Assembly (NCBI GenBank): GCA_020438845.1
Contig: JAGQTV010000103.1
Span: 124,001 to 188,000, forward strand
DNA length: 64,000 nucleotides
Direction: 5' to 3'
Source: Mycobacterium sp.
GTDB taxonomy: Bacteria; Actinomycetota; Actinomycetes; Mycobacteriales; Mycobacteriaceae
Below, one piece after another: positions 30,965-40,767 of the stretch (the stretch's first letter is position 1; each line of letters opens with the position of its first letter). The notes beneath the pieces were generated by a model. That model ran no database searches. It was not told the DNA's origin and worked only from the letters and a program-made list of their open reading frames with translations. Made by a program: the position numbers and the translations under genes.

Positions 30965-32746
30965 TCAGCGGGGGCTGTCCGATTTGTCCGGCTGGGCGTC
31001 CATCCCGGACTCCTTGCGCTGCAATGCGGTGATGGGTGCGGGCGCATCGGTCAACGGGTCCACGCCGCCACCCGACTTGGGGAAGGCGATGACATCGCGG
31101 ATCGAGTCGGCGCCGAACAGCAGCGCGACGATTCGGTCCCAGCCGAAGGCGATCCCGCCGTGCGGCGGGGCGCCGAAGGTGAAGGCGTCCAACAGGAATC
31201 CGAACTTGTCGTCGGCCTCTTGGGCATCGATACCCATCACGGCGAACACGCGTTCCTGAATGTCTCGGCGGTGGATGCGGATCGACCCGCCACCGATCTC
31301 ATGGCCGTTGCAGACGATGTCGTATGCATCGGCGAGTACCTCACCGGGGTTTGCGCCGATGGAATCCTCGTGGCCGGGTTTGGGAGCGGTGAACGCGTGA
31401 TGCACCGCAGTCCACGCTCCGGAACCGACCGCGACGTCGCCCGTGGCCGTGGCGTCGTCGGCCGGTTCGAAAAGCGGTGGATCGACGATCCAGACGAAAG
31501 CCCATGCGTCGTCGTCGATCATGTTCAGTCGGCGAGCGATCTCACCGCGAGCCGCCCCCAGCAACGCCCGCGACGTCTTGGCCGGCCCAGCCGCGAAGAA
31601 CACGCAGTCGCCGGGTTTCGCACCGACGTGGGCTGCCAATCCGTCGCGCTCGGCGTCGGAGAGGTTCTTGGCCACCGGTCCGGACAGCGTCCCGTCCTCG
31701 CCGATCAGAACGTAGGCCAGGCCCTTGGCGCCGCGCTGCTTGGCCCACTCCTGCCAGCCGTCGAGCGTGCGCCGTGGTTGAGACGCCCCGCCGGGCATCA
31801 CGACGGCACCGACGTAGGGCGCCTGAAACACCCGGAACGGCGTGTCCTTGAAATAGCGGGCGCACTCGACCAGTTCGAGACCGAAGCGCAGGTCGGGCTT
31901 GTCCGAGCCGAATCGCCGCATCGCATCGGCATAGCTCATCCGGGGTATCGGCCGAGGTAGGTCGTATCCGATGAGTCGCCACAGCGCGGCCAGGATCTCC
32001 TCGGCGACGGTGATTACGTCGCCGGCGTCGACGAAGCTCATCTCGATGTCGAGTTGGGTGAACTCAGGCTGGCGGTCGGCGCGGAAGTCTTCGTCGCGAT
32101 AACAGCGCGCGATCTGGTAGTAACGCTCCATTCCGGCCACCATGAGCAGCTGCTTGAACAGCTGCGGGCTCTGGGGAAGCGCGTAGAAGGAGCCGGGCTG
32201 AAGCCGAGCCGGCACCAGGAAGTCACGAGCCCCTTCCGGGGTGGAGCGGGTCAGCGTCGGGGTCTCGATCTCGACGAAGTCGTGGTCGGCCAGCACAGCG
32301 CGGGCTGCGGCATTCGCCCTCGACCGCAGTCGGAGGGCGTCGCCCGGCCCTCCCTCACGACGCAGGTCCAGGTACCGGTGCTTTAGTCGGGCTTCCTCCC
32401 CAGCGGGCTCATCGAGTTGGAAGGGCAACGGCGCACACTCCCCCAACACCGTCAAAGAGGTTGCATTGACCTCGACGTCGCCGGTGGCAATCTCCGGATT
32501 GGCGTTGCCCTCCGGACGAATCTCCACCACCCCTTCGACGGCCACGCAGAACTCGGCGCGCAGCCGATGTGCCTGGGCCAGCACCTGCCCCTCCCGGAAC
32601 ACCACCTGCGACAGCCCCGAAGCGTCGCGCAGATCGATGAAGATGACGCCGCCGTGATCGCGGCGCCGGGCTACCCATCCGGCCAGGGTGACCGTCCGCC
32701 CGGCGTCGGACGCCCGCAACGAACCGACGGCATGACTGCGCAGCAC
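30965..32746 (-). CDS. aspS: Aspartyl-tRNA synthetase (bacterial type, probably non-discriminating)
   Basis: 593 aa. N-terminal OB anticodon domain ([19 protein letters not shown]), class II catalytic core with [18 protein letters not shown] (motif 2), the bacterial GAD insertion, and motif 3 [18 protein letters not shown]. Mycobacterial AspRS also charges tRNA-Asn, which GatCAB then amidates; I infer the same here. GTG 32746 begins [14 protein letters not shown]. The open frame extends 104 residues further but overlaps the metallopeptidase start on the other strand. Confidence 0.96.
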   Translation of the reverse strand: MLRSHAVGSLRASDAGRTVTLAGWVARRRDHGGVIFIDLRDASGLSQVVFREGQVLAQAHRLRAEFCVAVEGVVEIRPEGNANPEIATGDVEVNATSLTVLGECAPLPFQLDEPAGEEARLKHRYLDLRREGGPGDALRLRSRANAAARAVLADHDFVEIETPTLTRSTPEGARDFLVPARLQPGSFYALPQSPQLFKQLLMVAGMERYYQIARCYRDEDFRADRQPEFTQLDIEMSFVDAGDVITVAEEILAALWRLIGYDLPRPIPRMSYADAMRRFGSDKPDLRFGLELVECARYFKDTPFRVFQAPYVGAVVMPGGASQPRRTLDGWQEWAKQRGAKGLAYVLIGEDGTLSGPVAKNLSDAERDGLAAHVGAKPGDCVFFAAGPAKTSRALLGAARGEIARRLNMIDDDAWAFVWIVDPPLFEPADDATATGDVAVGSGAWTAVHHAFTAPKPGHEDSIGANPGEVLADAYDIVCNGHEIGGGSIRIHRRDIQERVFAVMGIDAQEADDKFGFLLDAFTFGAPPHGGIAFGWDRIVALLFGADSIRDVIAFPKSGGGVDPLTDAPAPITALQRKESGMDAQPDKSDSPR

Positions 32747-32890
32747 TGAAGGGCCCCCTGGAAACTGGAGTGACAGGAATCGGCTGCCAAGTCTATGAGG
32801 TGCGCTGAGAAAGCCACCGGCGGACTGCGCTGTGGCAAACTGGACCGCGGCAGTCGCCCGGCCTAACGGGCCGATCTCGAGGAGCCAGTC

Positions 32891-33763
32891 GTGACCTTCA
32901 ACGAAGGTATGCGGATCGACACCAGTGCGGCTTCGAGCAGTGGCGGCGCCGGGCGTGGCATCGCGATCGGCGGGGGCGTCGGAGGCCTGGTGATCCTGCT
33001 CATCGCGCTGTTTCTCGGCGTCGACCCGGGTCCGGCGCTGCAGCAGCCCGTCAACCAACCCCAGTCCCAGCCGGGCTTCGACCTGAGCAAGTGCAAGACC
33101 GGCGCCGACGCCAACAAATACGCCGAGTGCCGGGTGGTCGCCACCGGGAACTCACTGGACGGGATCTGGTCCCAGTTGCTCAAGGGTTACCGCCGGCCGA
33201 GGACGCAATTGTTCACCGGCCAGGTACAGACCGGTTGCGGGCCAGCCACCAGCGATGTGGGCCCGTTCTACTGCCCGGCAGACCAAACCGCCTACTTCGA
33301 CGTCGGTTTCTTCGATGTCCTCAAGAACGAGTTCGGATCCAGCGGTGGCCCGTTGGCGCAGGAGTATGTGGTCGCCCACGAATACGGGCACCACGTTCAG
33401 AACCTGCTCGGCGACCTCGGCCGTGCCCAGAGAGGGGCTAAGGGTCCCAGCGGGGGCGGTGTGCGTTCCGAGTTGCAGGCCGATTGCTATGCCGGGGTGT
33501 GGGCCCACTACGCGGCGATCACTAAGCAACCCGGTACCGACGTGACTTACCTGGAACCGCTGAGTGACAAGGACATCGCCGACGCCCTGTCGGCGGCGGC
33601 CTCAGTCGGCGACGACCGGATCCAGAAGGAGACCACCGGCCGGGTGAATCCGGAAAGTTGGACCCACGGATCCTCGGCGCAGCGGCAGAAGTGGTTCACC
33701 GTGGGCTACCAGACCGGCGACCCGAACAAGTGCGACACCTTCAGCGCCACCAACCTGGGCTGA
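32891..33763 (+). CDS. YpfJ-family neutral zinc metallopeptidase, membrane anchored
   Basis: 290 aa; corresponds to Rv2575. Glycine-rich N-terminus, one membrane helix ([12 protein letters not shown], about 33-44), then an extracellular domain with HEYGHH (163-168) and the downstream [14 protein letters not shown] that supplies the third zinc ligand. Six cysteines could form disulfides outside the cell. GTG 32891 follows GAGGAG at about 32877-32882. Substrate unknown. Confidence 0.92.
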   Translation: MTFNEGMRIDTSAASSSGGAGRGIAIGGGVGGLVILLIALFLGVDPGPALQQPVNQPQSQPGFDLSKCKTGADANKYAECRVVATGNSLDGIWSQLLKGYRRPRTQLFTGQVQTGCGPATSDVGPFYCPADQTAYFDVGFFDVLKNEFGSSGGPLAQEYVVAHEYGHHVQNLLGDLGRAQRGAKGPSGGGVRSELQADCYAGVWAHYAAITKQPGTDVTYLEPLSDKDIADALSAAASVGDDRIQKETTGRVNPESWTHGSSAQRQKWFTVGYQTGDPNKCDTFSATNLG

Positions 33764-33792
33764 TCTGGCCGACCTGATCAGCGGGGCCTGGG

Positions 33793-34407
33793 TTACCAGG
33801 GCCGCATCGCGCATTGGACCCCACTGCCGCCCTGCTGGGACATCACGACCTGTCCGTCGACTGAGATCTCACAGTGGAACTCCGGGTTCACCCGCAGGCC
33901 GCCACTGGCGCTGACAAACGCCCACTCCGAGGGGTCGTTCAGCGTGGTCTGCAGCGTCCACGGCATTCCTGGACCCACCGTCGTGCGGTCCATCGGCATG
34001 TATTTGGGGTCGTTCGCCGCCTCCTTGGACGGTGCGTCGGCAAGGACGTAATAGATGTTCGCAATCACATCGCTGGTAGTGGTCACCGTGTACGTGACCT
34101 GATGGGCTCCGGCGGCGGCCGGGGTGGGCGCTGTGCTTGTTGGCGCTGGGCTGGTCGGCGCTGTGCTTGTTGGCGCTGGGCTGGTCGGCATCGGCTCAGT
34201 TGATGTCGGCTCAGTAGTCGACTCTGCAGGGGTCGGCCCCGCAGTAGTCGACTCTGAAGGGGTCGACTCGGTAGATGTCGGCGCCGCTGGCTCGGTAGTC
34301 GTCGTGGTCGGGTCCGCCCCCACCGGCGAAGCGACAACCACGCCGGCGGCCAGGATTGCCGCAGCCGCGGCACCCGCTGAACACATGGAAGCTCTCAGGT
34401 GTCCCAT
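33793..34407 (-). CDS. Secreted protein with Ser/Thr/Pro repeats (Rv2576c-like)
   Basis: 204 aa. Signal peptide (ILAAGVVVASPVGA, cleavage probably after residue 31), a Thr/Ser/Pro/Glu-rich linker (about 32-100) and a C-terminal beta-rich domain (TYTVTTTSDVIANIYYVL ... VQCAMRPW) with two cysteines that resembles the MmpS-type sandwich. The linker repeats PTSTAPTSPA, a good candidate for mannosylation. It seems an expanded form of Rv2576c. ATG 34407 chosen. Function unknown. Confidence 0.8.
   Translation of the reverse strand: MGHLRASMCSAGAAAAAILAAGVVVASPVGADPTTTTTEPAAPTSTESTPSESTTAGPTPAESTTEPTSTEPMPTSPAPTSTAPTSPAPTSTAPTPAAAGAHQVTYTVTTTSDVIANIYYVLADAPSKEAANDPKYMPMDRTTVGPGMPWTLQTTLNDPSEWAFVSASGGLRVNPEFHCEISVDGQVVMSQQGGSGVQCAMRPW
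34124..34190. repeat. 30-bp in-frame repeat in the secreted-protein linker
   Basis: Two copies of a 30-bp unit containing GCTGTGCTTGTTGGCGCTGG and GCTGGTCG encode the repeated decapeptide PTSTAPTSPA. Further short repeats with GTAGTCGACTCT follow at about 34214-34270. Confidence 0.85.
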
Positions 34408-34461
34408 ACCACCCCTATCGGGGAGCACCCGAATCCCGTTACCGACCTCGGCCAGGGTTGC

Positions 34462-34908
34462 TCAGCCGACATCTCTCAACATCGGGCCATCCTGCTCCGC
34501 CGGCGCGGCCACCCGCCTCATCCCGGCGAACAAATCGATCGATGCCGCAACCGCGTGGTCGACGAATTCCTTCAGTTCGGCGACGCTCATCGGCTGCACA
34601 TGGTCGTGGACACTGACCCCGACGAGGCTTGGATCGCTGGAGTCGTGGAACATCACCTCGGCCGCCGGTTGAAGGGCCGTCCAACGGGTGGCCAGTTCCG
34701 TCAGCCGCTCACGCGCAACCGCGGGGTAGTACCGGTCCGGATCGATGCTGACCTGCACCGCGTCGCCGGCGGCGCGGAGGTGGATGTTCAACCGCTTGTG
34801 GCGGCCATCGACGAGCACGTCGACGAGAAAGAAGTACTCGTCAACGTGGTGTCCGAGGAAGAACCGCGCACCACGGGTGCGCAGGTATTCCTGGATCAAC
34901 TCGTTCAT
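34462..34908 (-). CDS. YbjN-like conserved protein of unknown function
   Basis: 148 aa, soluble. Begins MNELIQEYLRTRGARFFLGH, then alternating strands (EYFFLVDVLVDG, RLNIHLRA, VQVSIDPDRYYPA) and a helix, the layout of YbjN / type III chaperone-like folds. No catalytic motif. Between the secreted repeat protein and hisS with about 50-85 bp on each side, so likely its own unit. Assignment to the fold is by eye. Confidence 0.6.
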   Translation of the reverse strand: MNELIQEYLRTRGARFFLGHHVDEYFFLVDVLVDGRHKRLNIHLRAAGDAVQVSIDPDRYYPAVARERLTELATRWTALQPAAEVMFHDSSDPSLVGVSVHDHVQPMSVAELKEFVDHAVAASIDLFAGMRRVAAPAEQDGPMLRDVG

Positions 34909-34993
34909 ACACGGAAAACGTCGCTGATCGGGCGCGCGGTTCCCGGCGGGCGGTAAGAAATCACTGAGCTTTTAACTGCTTGGGCAACGCGGT

Positions 34994-36262
34994 TCATGAC
35001 AGCCTCGAAACAACCTCGGCGACAACCGAATCGGCGGGAACGTCAACCTGGGCTCCCGTCGACAGGTCCTTGACGCCCACGGTGCCGGCGTCGATGTCGC
35101 GATCGCCGGCAACCAGGGCGATCCGCGCCCCGGAGCGGTCGGCCGCCCGCATCGCGCCCTTCATCCCGCGGTCGCCGTAGGCCAAGTCGACCCGGATGCC
35201 CTGCGACCGCAGCACCGCGGCGAGTTTGACGAGCTCCAACTTGGCCTGCTCCCCCACGGGCACCCCGAACACTTCGCAGCGGGCCGGCTCGCCAACCGCA
35301 TGCCCCTCGGCCCGCAGTGCGAGCATGGTCCGATCCACCCCCAGACCGAACCCGATCCCGGAAAGGTCCTGACCGCCCAGCTCAGCCATCAGCCCGTCGT
35401 AGCGGCCACCGCCTCCGATGCCGGATTGCGCCCCGAGTCCGTCGTGCACGAACTCGAAAGTGGTCTTGGTGTAGTAGTCCAGTCCCCGAACCAGCCGCCG
35501 GTTGATGACGTACGGCACACCGAGTGCGTCGAGGTAGGCCAGCACCGTCTCGAAATGCTGCTTCGCACTGTCGGAGAGGTGGTCCAGCAATACCGGCGCG
35601 TCCGCGGTCAGCTCGCGAACGTGCGGCCGCTTGTCATCGAGCACCCGCAGCGGGTTGATCGCGACCCGCTGGCGTGTCGCCTCGTCGAGATCCAAGCCGA
35701 AGAGGAACTCCTGCAAAAGGTCCCGGTACTGGGGCCGGCAGGTGTCGTCGCCCAAGGAGGTGATCTCCAGCCGGAACCCGGTCAAGCCGAGCGAACGGAA
35801 ACCGGCGTCGGCGATCGCGATCACCTCGGCATCCAAAGCCGGGTCGTCGACGCCGATCGCCTCCACACCGACCTGTTGAAGTTGGCGATAACGTCCGGCC
35901 TGCGGTCGCTCGTAGCGGAAGAAGGGTCCGGCGTAACACAGCTTCACCGGTAGCGCACCGCGGTCCAGTCCGTGTTCGATCACCGCGCGCATCACCCCGG
36001 CGGTGCCTTCGGGTCGAAGTGTTACCGAACGGTCCCCGCGGTCGGCGAAGGTGTACATCTCCTTGGAGACCACATCGGTGGACTCCCCGACCCCGCGCGC
36101 GAACAGTGCGGTGTCCTCGAAGATCGGCAGTTCGATGTCCCCGTAACCGGCACGGCGGGCAGCGCCGAGCAACCCGTCACGAACAGCGACGAACTGCGCA
36201 GATTCCGGCGGCAGGTAGTCGGGGACACCCTTGGGGGCTTGGAAGTCAGCCACAGAAGTCAC
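34994..36262 (-). CDS. hisS: Histidyl-tRNA synthetase
   Basis: 422 aa, class II. Motif 2 [16 protein letters not shown], the HisA signature [13 protein letters not shown] and [11 protein letters not shown] are all present, followed by the C-terminal anticodon domain. GTG start at 36262 follows immediately on the stop of the metallo-hydrolase (TGA then GTG), so the two are co-translated. Confidence 0.96.
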   Translation of the reverse strand: MTSVADFQAPKGVPDYLPPESAQFVAVRDGLLGAARRAGYGDIELPIFEDTALFARGVGESTDVVSKEMYTFADRGDRSVTLRPEGTAGVMRAVIEHGLDRGALPVKLCYAGPFFRYERPQAGRYRQLQQVGVEAIGVDDPALDAEVIAIADAGFRSLGLTGFRLEITSLGDDTCRPQYRDLLQEFLFGLDLDEATRQRVAINPLRVLDDKRPHVRELTADAPVLLDHLSDSAKQHFETVLAYLDALGVPYVINRRLVRGLDYYTKTTFEFVHDGLGAQSGIGGGGRYDGLMAELGGQDLSGIGFGLGVDRTMLALRAEGHAVGEPARCEVFGVPVGEQAKLELVKLAAVLRSQGIRVDLAYGDRGMKGAMRAADRSGARIALVAGDRDIDAGTVGVKDLSTGAQVDVPADSVVAEVVSRLS

Positions 36263-36919
36263 TCACAGCGTGGTAATTCCCTGCAAGAACGGGTTGGCAC
36301 GGCGTTCCGCTCCGATAGTGCTTGCCGGACCGTGGCCGGGGAGCACCCGGGTGGCGTCGTCGAGCACCAGAAGTTTGGTGATGATCGAATCCAGCAGATC
36401 ACGGGCACTGCCGCCGGGCAGGTCGGTGCGGCCGACGGACTGCTTGAACAGGGTGTCTCCGGTGAAGGCGTTGTCGGCGACCCGGAACACCACTGAGCCC
36501 CGGGTGTGCCCTGGCGTGTGATCCACGACGACTCTGAGTTCGCCGAAGTCAAGGGTGTCCCCGTCACGATCGAGTTCGACCACCTGCCGGGGCTCCCGGA
36601 ACAATGCGCCCATCGCGATCTGACCGATGCGCGGGCCGAACCCACGGATCGGGTCGGTCAGCATGAACCGGTCGTCGGGGTGGATGAATACCGGGCAACC
36701 GTAGGTGTCGGACACTTTCTGGGCTGACCAGATGTGGTCGATGTGACCGTGGGTCAGCAATACCGCGGCCGGGGTGAGACGGTGCTGGTCCAGAATCCGC
36801 CGCAGCGGCGCGGCGGCGCGCTGGCCGGGGTCGACGATGATCGCGTCCGACCCGGCGCCCGGCGCCAGCACATAGCAGTTACAGGCCAGCATTCCGGCTG
36901 GGAACCCGGTGAGCAACAC
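36263..36919 (-). CDS. Metallo-beta-lactamase-fold hydrolase (glyoxalase II-like)
   Basis: 218 aa, corresponds to Rv2581c. The metal site THGHIDHIW, the later HTPGHTRGS, and the final GHGPAST histidine are in place; this is the pattern of hydroxyacylglutathione-hydrolase relatives, though mycobacteria use mycothiol and the substrate is unproven. GTG 36919 (VLLTGFPAGMLACNCYV) was chosen by comparison with Rv2581c; an ATG at 36976 would add 19 residues. Confidence 0.88.
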   Translation of the reverse strand: MLLTGFPAGMLACNCYVLAPGAGSDAIIVDPGQRAAAPLRRILDQHRLTPAAVLLTHGHIDHIWSAQKVSDTYGCPVFIHPDDRFMLTDPIRGFGPRIGQIAMGALFREPRQVVELDRDGDTLDFGELRVVVDHTPGHTRGSVVFRVADNAFTGDTLFKQSVGRTDLPGGSARDLLDSIITKLLVLDDATRVLPGHGPASTIGAERRANPFLQGITTL

Positions 36920-37092
36920 GCTGACCAGTGTCCCATCTGGCTCCCGGGTTAGGCCCCGCACCCTGGGCATCGGCATGATTCAGGTGGGTGGTGGATCCCG
37001 CTCACATGTTCGGCTGGCACACTCGATGGGCGTTTCCCACGGACGCCGAACCGGAAGACGCATCACCACAAAGACGCAGGAGGACCACCGCG

Positions 37093-37971
37093 GTGCCCAC
37101 CAACGAAGAACGACGCGAAGCCGCCAAGCTCAAGCTGGAGCAGGAACTGAAGCGACGGGAGAAGCGGGCCAAACAGCGCCGCATCTTTACTGCATTCGGT
37201 TCGGCGGTCGCTCTTGTGGCGGTCGGCGCCCTGGTCGTGTGGCTCTTGTTCAGTGGCGAGGAGGAGACGGCCGACAACACCGCTGCATCCTCCACTGCAA
37301 GCGGGCCTGCCGCAGCGCTCACCCGTGGGGGCGAAGGCCAGCTGCCGGCGTTCAAGGCGCCTGCCGAACTCGGCGCGAACTGCCAGTACCCAGCGAGCCC
37401 GCAGAAAGCCAGCAAGCCGGTCGAGGGTCCCAAATCCGGCAAGGTGCCCACCGACCCGGCGACGATCAGCGTCAGCATGGCCACCGACCAGGGCAACATC
37501 GGGCTGGTTTTGAACAACGCCGAGGCACCGTGCACGGTTAACAGCTTCGCCAGCCTGGCTCAGAAGGGCTTCTTCGACGACACCGTCTGCCACCGTCTGA
37601 CCACGACGCCGGGTCTGGGGGTTCTTCAGTGCGGCGACCCGACGGGATCCGGATCAGGCGGCCCGGGTTACCAGTTCGCCAACGAGTATCCGACCAACCA
37701 GTACCCCAAGGATGACCCGGCGCTGCAAAAGCCGGTGCTCTACCCGCGCGGCACTTTGGCGATGGCCAACGCGGGCCCCGACACCAACGGCAGCCAGTTC
37801 TTCCTGGTCTACAAGGACTCCCAACTGCCGCCGAACTACACCGTGTTCGGAACCATTGACCCGACCGGTCTCGCCACGCTGGACAAGATCGCCGAGAAGG
37901 GCGTCGCCGACGGCGCCCAGGATGGCAAGCCGGCGACCGAGGTCAAGGTCAAGTCGGTTCTGCTGGACTGA
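37093..37971 (+). CDS. ppiB: Membrane-anchored cyclophilin peptidyl-prolyl isomerase
   Basis: 292 aa. Lys/Arg/Glu-rich cytoplasmic N-terminus (coiled-coil-like, 1-30), one membrane helix (about 34-53), a linker, and a cyclophilin domain (about 125-292) with TVCHRLTT, GSGGPGYQFANEY, LAMANAGPDTNGSQFFL and TVFGTIDPTGL. The catalytic Arg is retained in CHR. Matches Rv2582. GTG 37093 is preceded by AGGAGGAC at 37078-37085. Confidence 0.94.
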   Translation: MPTNEERREAAKLKLEQELKRREKRAKQRRIFTAFGSAVALVAVGALVVWLLFSGEEETADNTAASSTASGPAAALTRGGEGQLPAFKAPAELGANCQYPASPQKASKPVEGPKSGKVPTDPATISVSMATDQGNIGLVLNNAEAPCTVNSFASLAQKGFFDDTVCHRLTTTPGLGVLQCGDPTGSGSGGPGYQFANEYPTNQYPKDDPALQKPVLYPRGTLAMANAGPDTNGSQFFLVYKDSQLPPNYTVFGTIDPTGLATLDKIAEKGVADGAQDGKPATEVKVKSVLLD

Positions 37972-37998
37972 GATTACGGGCTGACGGGCGGGCGGCAT

Positions 37999-38925
37999 TC
38001 AGGCGATGCCGGCCGCCGTCTCGGCTGGCACCCCCTGGTGCAGGACAGCAACCGGGCACTCTGCGTGCGCGACCACCTTCTGGCTCACCGATCCCATGAT
38101 GAGCCCGGAGAAGCCCCCGGTGCCCCGGCTTCCGACCACCAGCAACGCAGCCCCGCGGGCCTGGGACAACAACACCTCCGCCGGCCGCCCAGTCCCGGCG
38201 ACGAAGGTCACTGGGACGTCCGGAAACGATGCGGCGATCACGATCACCGGCGAGTGGAACGCGCTGGTATCCGATCCCGGAGTAGCGCTCTCCGGGTCGA
38301 TCTCCTCGGTCTCCGGCTCACCGCGACTCGGCTCCACCGAGACCGCCACCACAGCGCACCCGATAGCCTCGGCATGCCGAAATGCGAAGGCCGCGGCCCG
38401 GTTTGACGCCGAAGATCCGTCGTAACCCAGTACCACCTGCCCCGGATTTCCCGGGTAGCCCTCGATGTTCTCGAAAGGCACCCCGCCTTCCAGGCCGGAG
38501 TGCACCACGACAACCGGGCACGGCGCATAGGGAGCGACATGCAAAGTGGTCGAACCCAGCAGCAGGCCGCGGAAGCCCTCGACACCGCGTGACCCCAGCA
38601 CGATCACGTCGGCGTTCTCGCCGGCAGCCAACAGCGACTGCACCGGCGCGTCGGGCATCTGCAAGGCCCTGATCTCCAGGCTGGGCTGCTGGGCTACAGC
38701 CACCGCCGTGGCAGCGCCCAGAACGCCCGTGGGTTCAGTTAGCAGCGTCGGTTCCGCTTCCGCGTCAGGGCGGGCGTAGAGGATGGTCAGCGGCAGTCCG
38801 TAGGCAACAGCGGTGTCGGCTGCGAAACGCACCGCCGCGACGCTGTGCTCCGACCCGTCAGCACCGACCACGACGCCACTCTCGGCCAGCACGATGTCCG
38901 TGGCCGTGCTGATTTCCCCAGCCAT
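37999..38925 (-). CDS. Universal stress protein with two Usp domains
   Basis: 308 aa, tandem Usp domains (about 15-160 and 168-305). Each carries the ATP-binding pattern GxxG-x9-GS: VLGSRGVEGFRGLLLGSTT and VVGSRGTGGFSGLIMGSVS. In mycobacteria such proteins are often induced in hypoxia by DosR, but I see no DosR box upstream. ATG 38925 follows GGAGGG. Divergent from the permease gene with 117 bp between. Confidence 0.92.
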   Translation of the reverse strand: MAGEISTATDIVLAESGVVVGADGSEHSVAAVRFAADTAVAYGLPLTILYARPDAEAEPTLLTEPTGVLGAATAVAVAQQPSLEIRALQMPDAPVQSLLAAGENADVIVLGSRGVEGFRGLLLGSTTLHVAPYAPCPVVVVHSGLEGGVPFENIEGYPGNPGQVVLGYDGSSASNRAAAFAFRHAEAIGCAVVAVSVEPSRGEPETEEIDPESATPGSDTSAFHSPVIVIAASFPDVPVTFVAGTGRPAEVLLSQARGAALLVVGSRGTGGFSGLIMGSVSQKVVAHAECPVAVLHQGVPAETAAGIA

Positions 38926-39042
38926 GCCGATGCCCTCCGTCCACTTCACTGTGACAAGCAAAGCAAACACCCAACACGTCCCGCTGTCAGCGGTACGGTT
39001 CTTCCCATCGTCGATTTCATCAGCGAACCTGGAGGGGGTGGC

Positions 39043-40617
39043 GTGTCGGAAACGGACGAGATTCACCACGCTCCGGAGGCCGACATCCAGGAGAAGGGCC
39101 TTTCCCGCAACTCCCTGGGCGTCTTCGGCAGCGTCATCCTCGGCATCTCGTGTGTCGCGCCGGCCTACACCCTCTCCGCGACCATCGGCATCCTGGTCAC
39201 CCAGGCCGGGTACAAGACCGCCTTGGTCATTATCGCCGGGTTCCTCCCGATGTTCTTCGCCGCCTACGCATACCGAGAGCTGAACAAGGTCGTCCCGGAC
39301 TGCGGGACGTCATTCACCTGGACCAGCAAGGCGTTTGGGCCCTACGTCGGCTGGATCGGCGGCTGGGCGGCAATCCTGGCGACCGCCATCGTGCTCTCCA
39401 ACCTGGCCGGGGTGGCCGTGGAATTCTTCTACCAACTGCTGGGTGACATCTTCCGTAACCCGTCGCTTGGCAGTCTCTGGGAGAACAAAGCGGTCAACGT
39501 AGCGACGTGTGTTCTGTTCCTGGCGATCGCCACCTGGGTCGCCTACCGGGGCATCACCACCACTGAGCGGGTGCAGTTTCTGCTCGTCGGATTCCAGTTG
39601 AGCGTGCTATTGATCTTCGCGGTGGTGGCAATCGCCAAGTCCACCTCCTCCGGCGGGTTCGACTGGCAGCAGGCGATGGTCGACACCCCGGACCTGCCGG
39701 GATCGATCGAGCACCTGGCCGGGCTGTGGCTGAGCCCGTCGGGGTTGACGCTGTCGGCGTTCATCGCAGGGCTATCCGGCTCGATCTTCGCGTTCTGGGG
39801 TTGGGACACAACCCTGACGGTGAACGAGGAGTCCAAGGAATCGGAGAAGACGCCGGGCCGGGCGGCTCTGCTGACTGTGCTGTCCATTCTGCTGACCTAC
39901 CTGATCGTTTCCACCGCCGCGGTGATGTACGCCGGAATCGGAACCGAGGGCGTCGGGCTCGGCAACGAGAAGATCGCCCACAATGTCTTCGGTGCGCTGG
40001 CAGAGCCGGTGCTGGGCAAGCCCTGGCACACCCTGCTCTACCTCGCGGTGCTGGCCTCCAGCGTGGCCAGCCTGATCACCACCTTCCTGCCGTCATCGCG
40101 GACGATGCTGGGCATGGCCACCTACAAGGCGTTGCCACCGCGGTTCGGGGCCATTCATCCGCGCTACCTCACACCCTCCTACGCGACAGTGGCCGCCGGA
40201 GTCTTCGCCGGCGGGTTCTACGGGGTCATGATGTTCCTCAGCGAGAACGCGCTTACCGACACGATCTACTCGCTGGGCATCATGATTTGCTTCTACTACG
40301 GGCTCACCGCATTCGCCTGCATCTGGTTCTTCCGGCGCGAATTGTTCGCCAACGTGCACAGCTTCATCTTCAAGCTGCTGTTTCCGCTGCTCGGCGGTAT
40401 CGGCCTGTTCGCCGTGTTGATCGTGACACTGCGCGACAGCGCCTCGCCGGATTACGGCAGCGGAGCCAGCGTTTTCGGCGTCGGACTGGTCCTGGTCCTG
40501 GGCCTCGCCCTGATCGTTACCGGCCTAGTTCTGATGCTCATTTGGCGCTCAGTGCAGCCGGCATTCTTCCGCGGCGAGACGCTCCACCACGACACTCCGA
40601 CGATCGTCGCGGACTGA
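39043..40617 (+). CDS. APC-family amino acid permease
   Basis: 524 aa, about 12 membrane helices. Start of the fold SLGVFGSVILGISCVAPAYT with the unwound helix-1 motif, and helix 6 GLSGSIFAFWGWDTT typical of the amino-acid/polyamine/organocation superfamily. The short N-terminal tail (HHAPEADIQEKG) is acidic. Substrate unknown; nearby GABA/putrescine genes lie 10 kb away. GTG 39043 follows GGAGGGGG at 39031-39038. Confidence 0.92.
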   Translation: MSETDEIHHAPEADIQEKGLSRNSLGVFGSVILGISCVAPAYTLSATIGILVTQAGYKTALVIIAGFLPMFFAAYAYRELNKVVPDCGTSFTWTSKAFGPYVGWIGGWAAILATAIVLSNLAGVAVEFFYQLLGDIFRNPSLGSLWENKAVNVATCVLFLAIATWVAYRGITTTERVQFLLVGFQLSVLLIFAVVAIAKSTSSGGFDWQQAMVDTPDLPGSIEHLAGLWLSPSGLTLSAFIAGLSGSIFAFWGWDTTLTVNEESKESEKTPGRAALLTVLSILLTYLIVSTAAVMYAGIGTEGVGLGNEKIAHNVFGALAEPVLGKPWHTLLYLAVLASSVASLITTFLPSSRTMLGMATYKALPPRFGAIHPRYLTPSYATVAAGVFAGGFYGVMMFLSENALTDTIYSLGIMICFYYGLTAFACIWFFRRELFANVHSFIFKLLFPLLGGIGLFAVLIVTLRDSASPDYGSGASVFGVGLVLVLGLALIVTGLVLMLIWRSVQPAFFRGETLHHDTPTIVAD

Positions 40618-40627
40618 CCTCGCTCCC

Positions 40628-40648
40628 CCGGACTCGTCCCTCGTCCGG
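40628..40648. terminator. Inverted repeat after permease (copy 1)
   Basis: CCGGAC, 9-nt loop, GTCCGG in the 150-bp gap between the convergent permease and relA genes. No T-tract follows, as is common in mycobacteria. A near-identical copy lies at 40742-40762. Confidence 0.5.
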
Positions 40649-40741
40649 AATGCCCCGATCGTCTCGCTCCTCCGCCTCGTACCTCAGCGGCATCGTCGAC
40701 TCGACGGTCAGGCGGCAGAATCTGACAGCCGCCCTCCTCCC

Positions 40742-40762
40742 CCGGACTCGTCCCGCGTCCGG
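40742..40762. terminator. Inverted repeat before relA stop (copy 2)
   Basis: Second copy of CCGGAC...GTCCGG, 5 bp beyond the relA stop codon. The two copies are within a duplicated block that also repeats the relA stop region (GTCAGGCGGC at 40707 and 40767). Confidence 0.5.
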
Positions 40763-40767
40763 AATCG

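Noticed and set aside
38926-39042. DosR box between the Usp and permease genes
   Set aside because: I searched by eye for the GGGACTWWAGTCCC palindrome and saw only a lone CGTCCCG, with no partner half-site.
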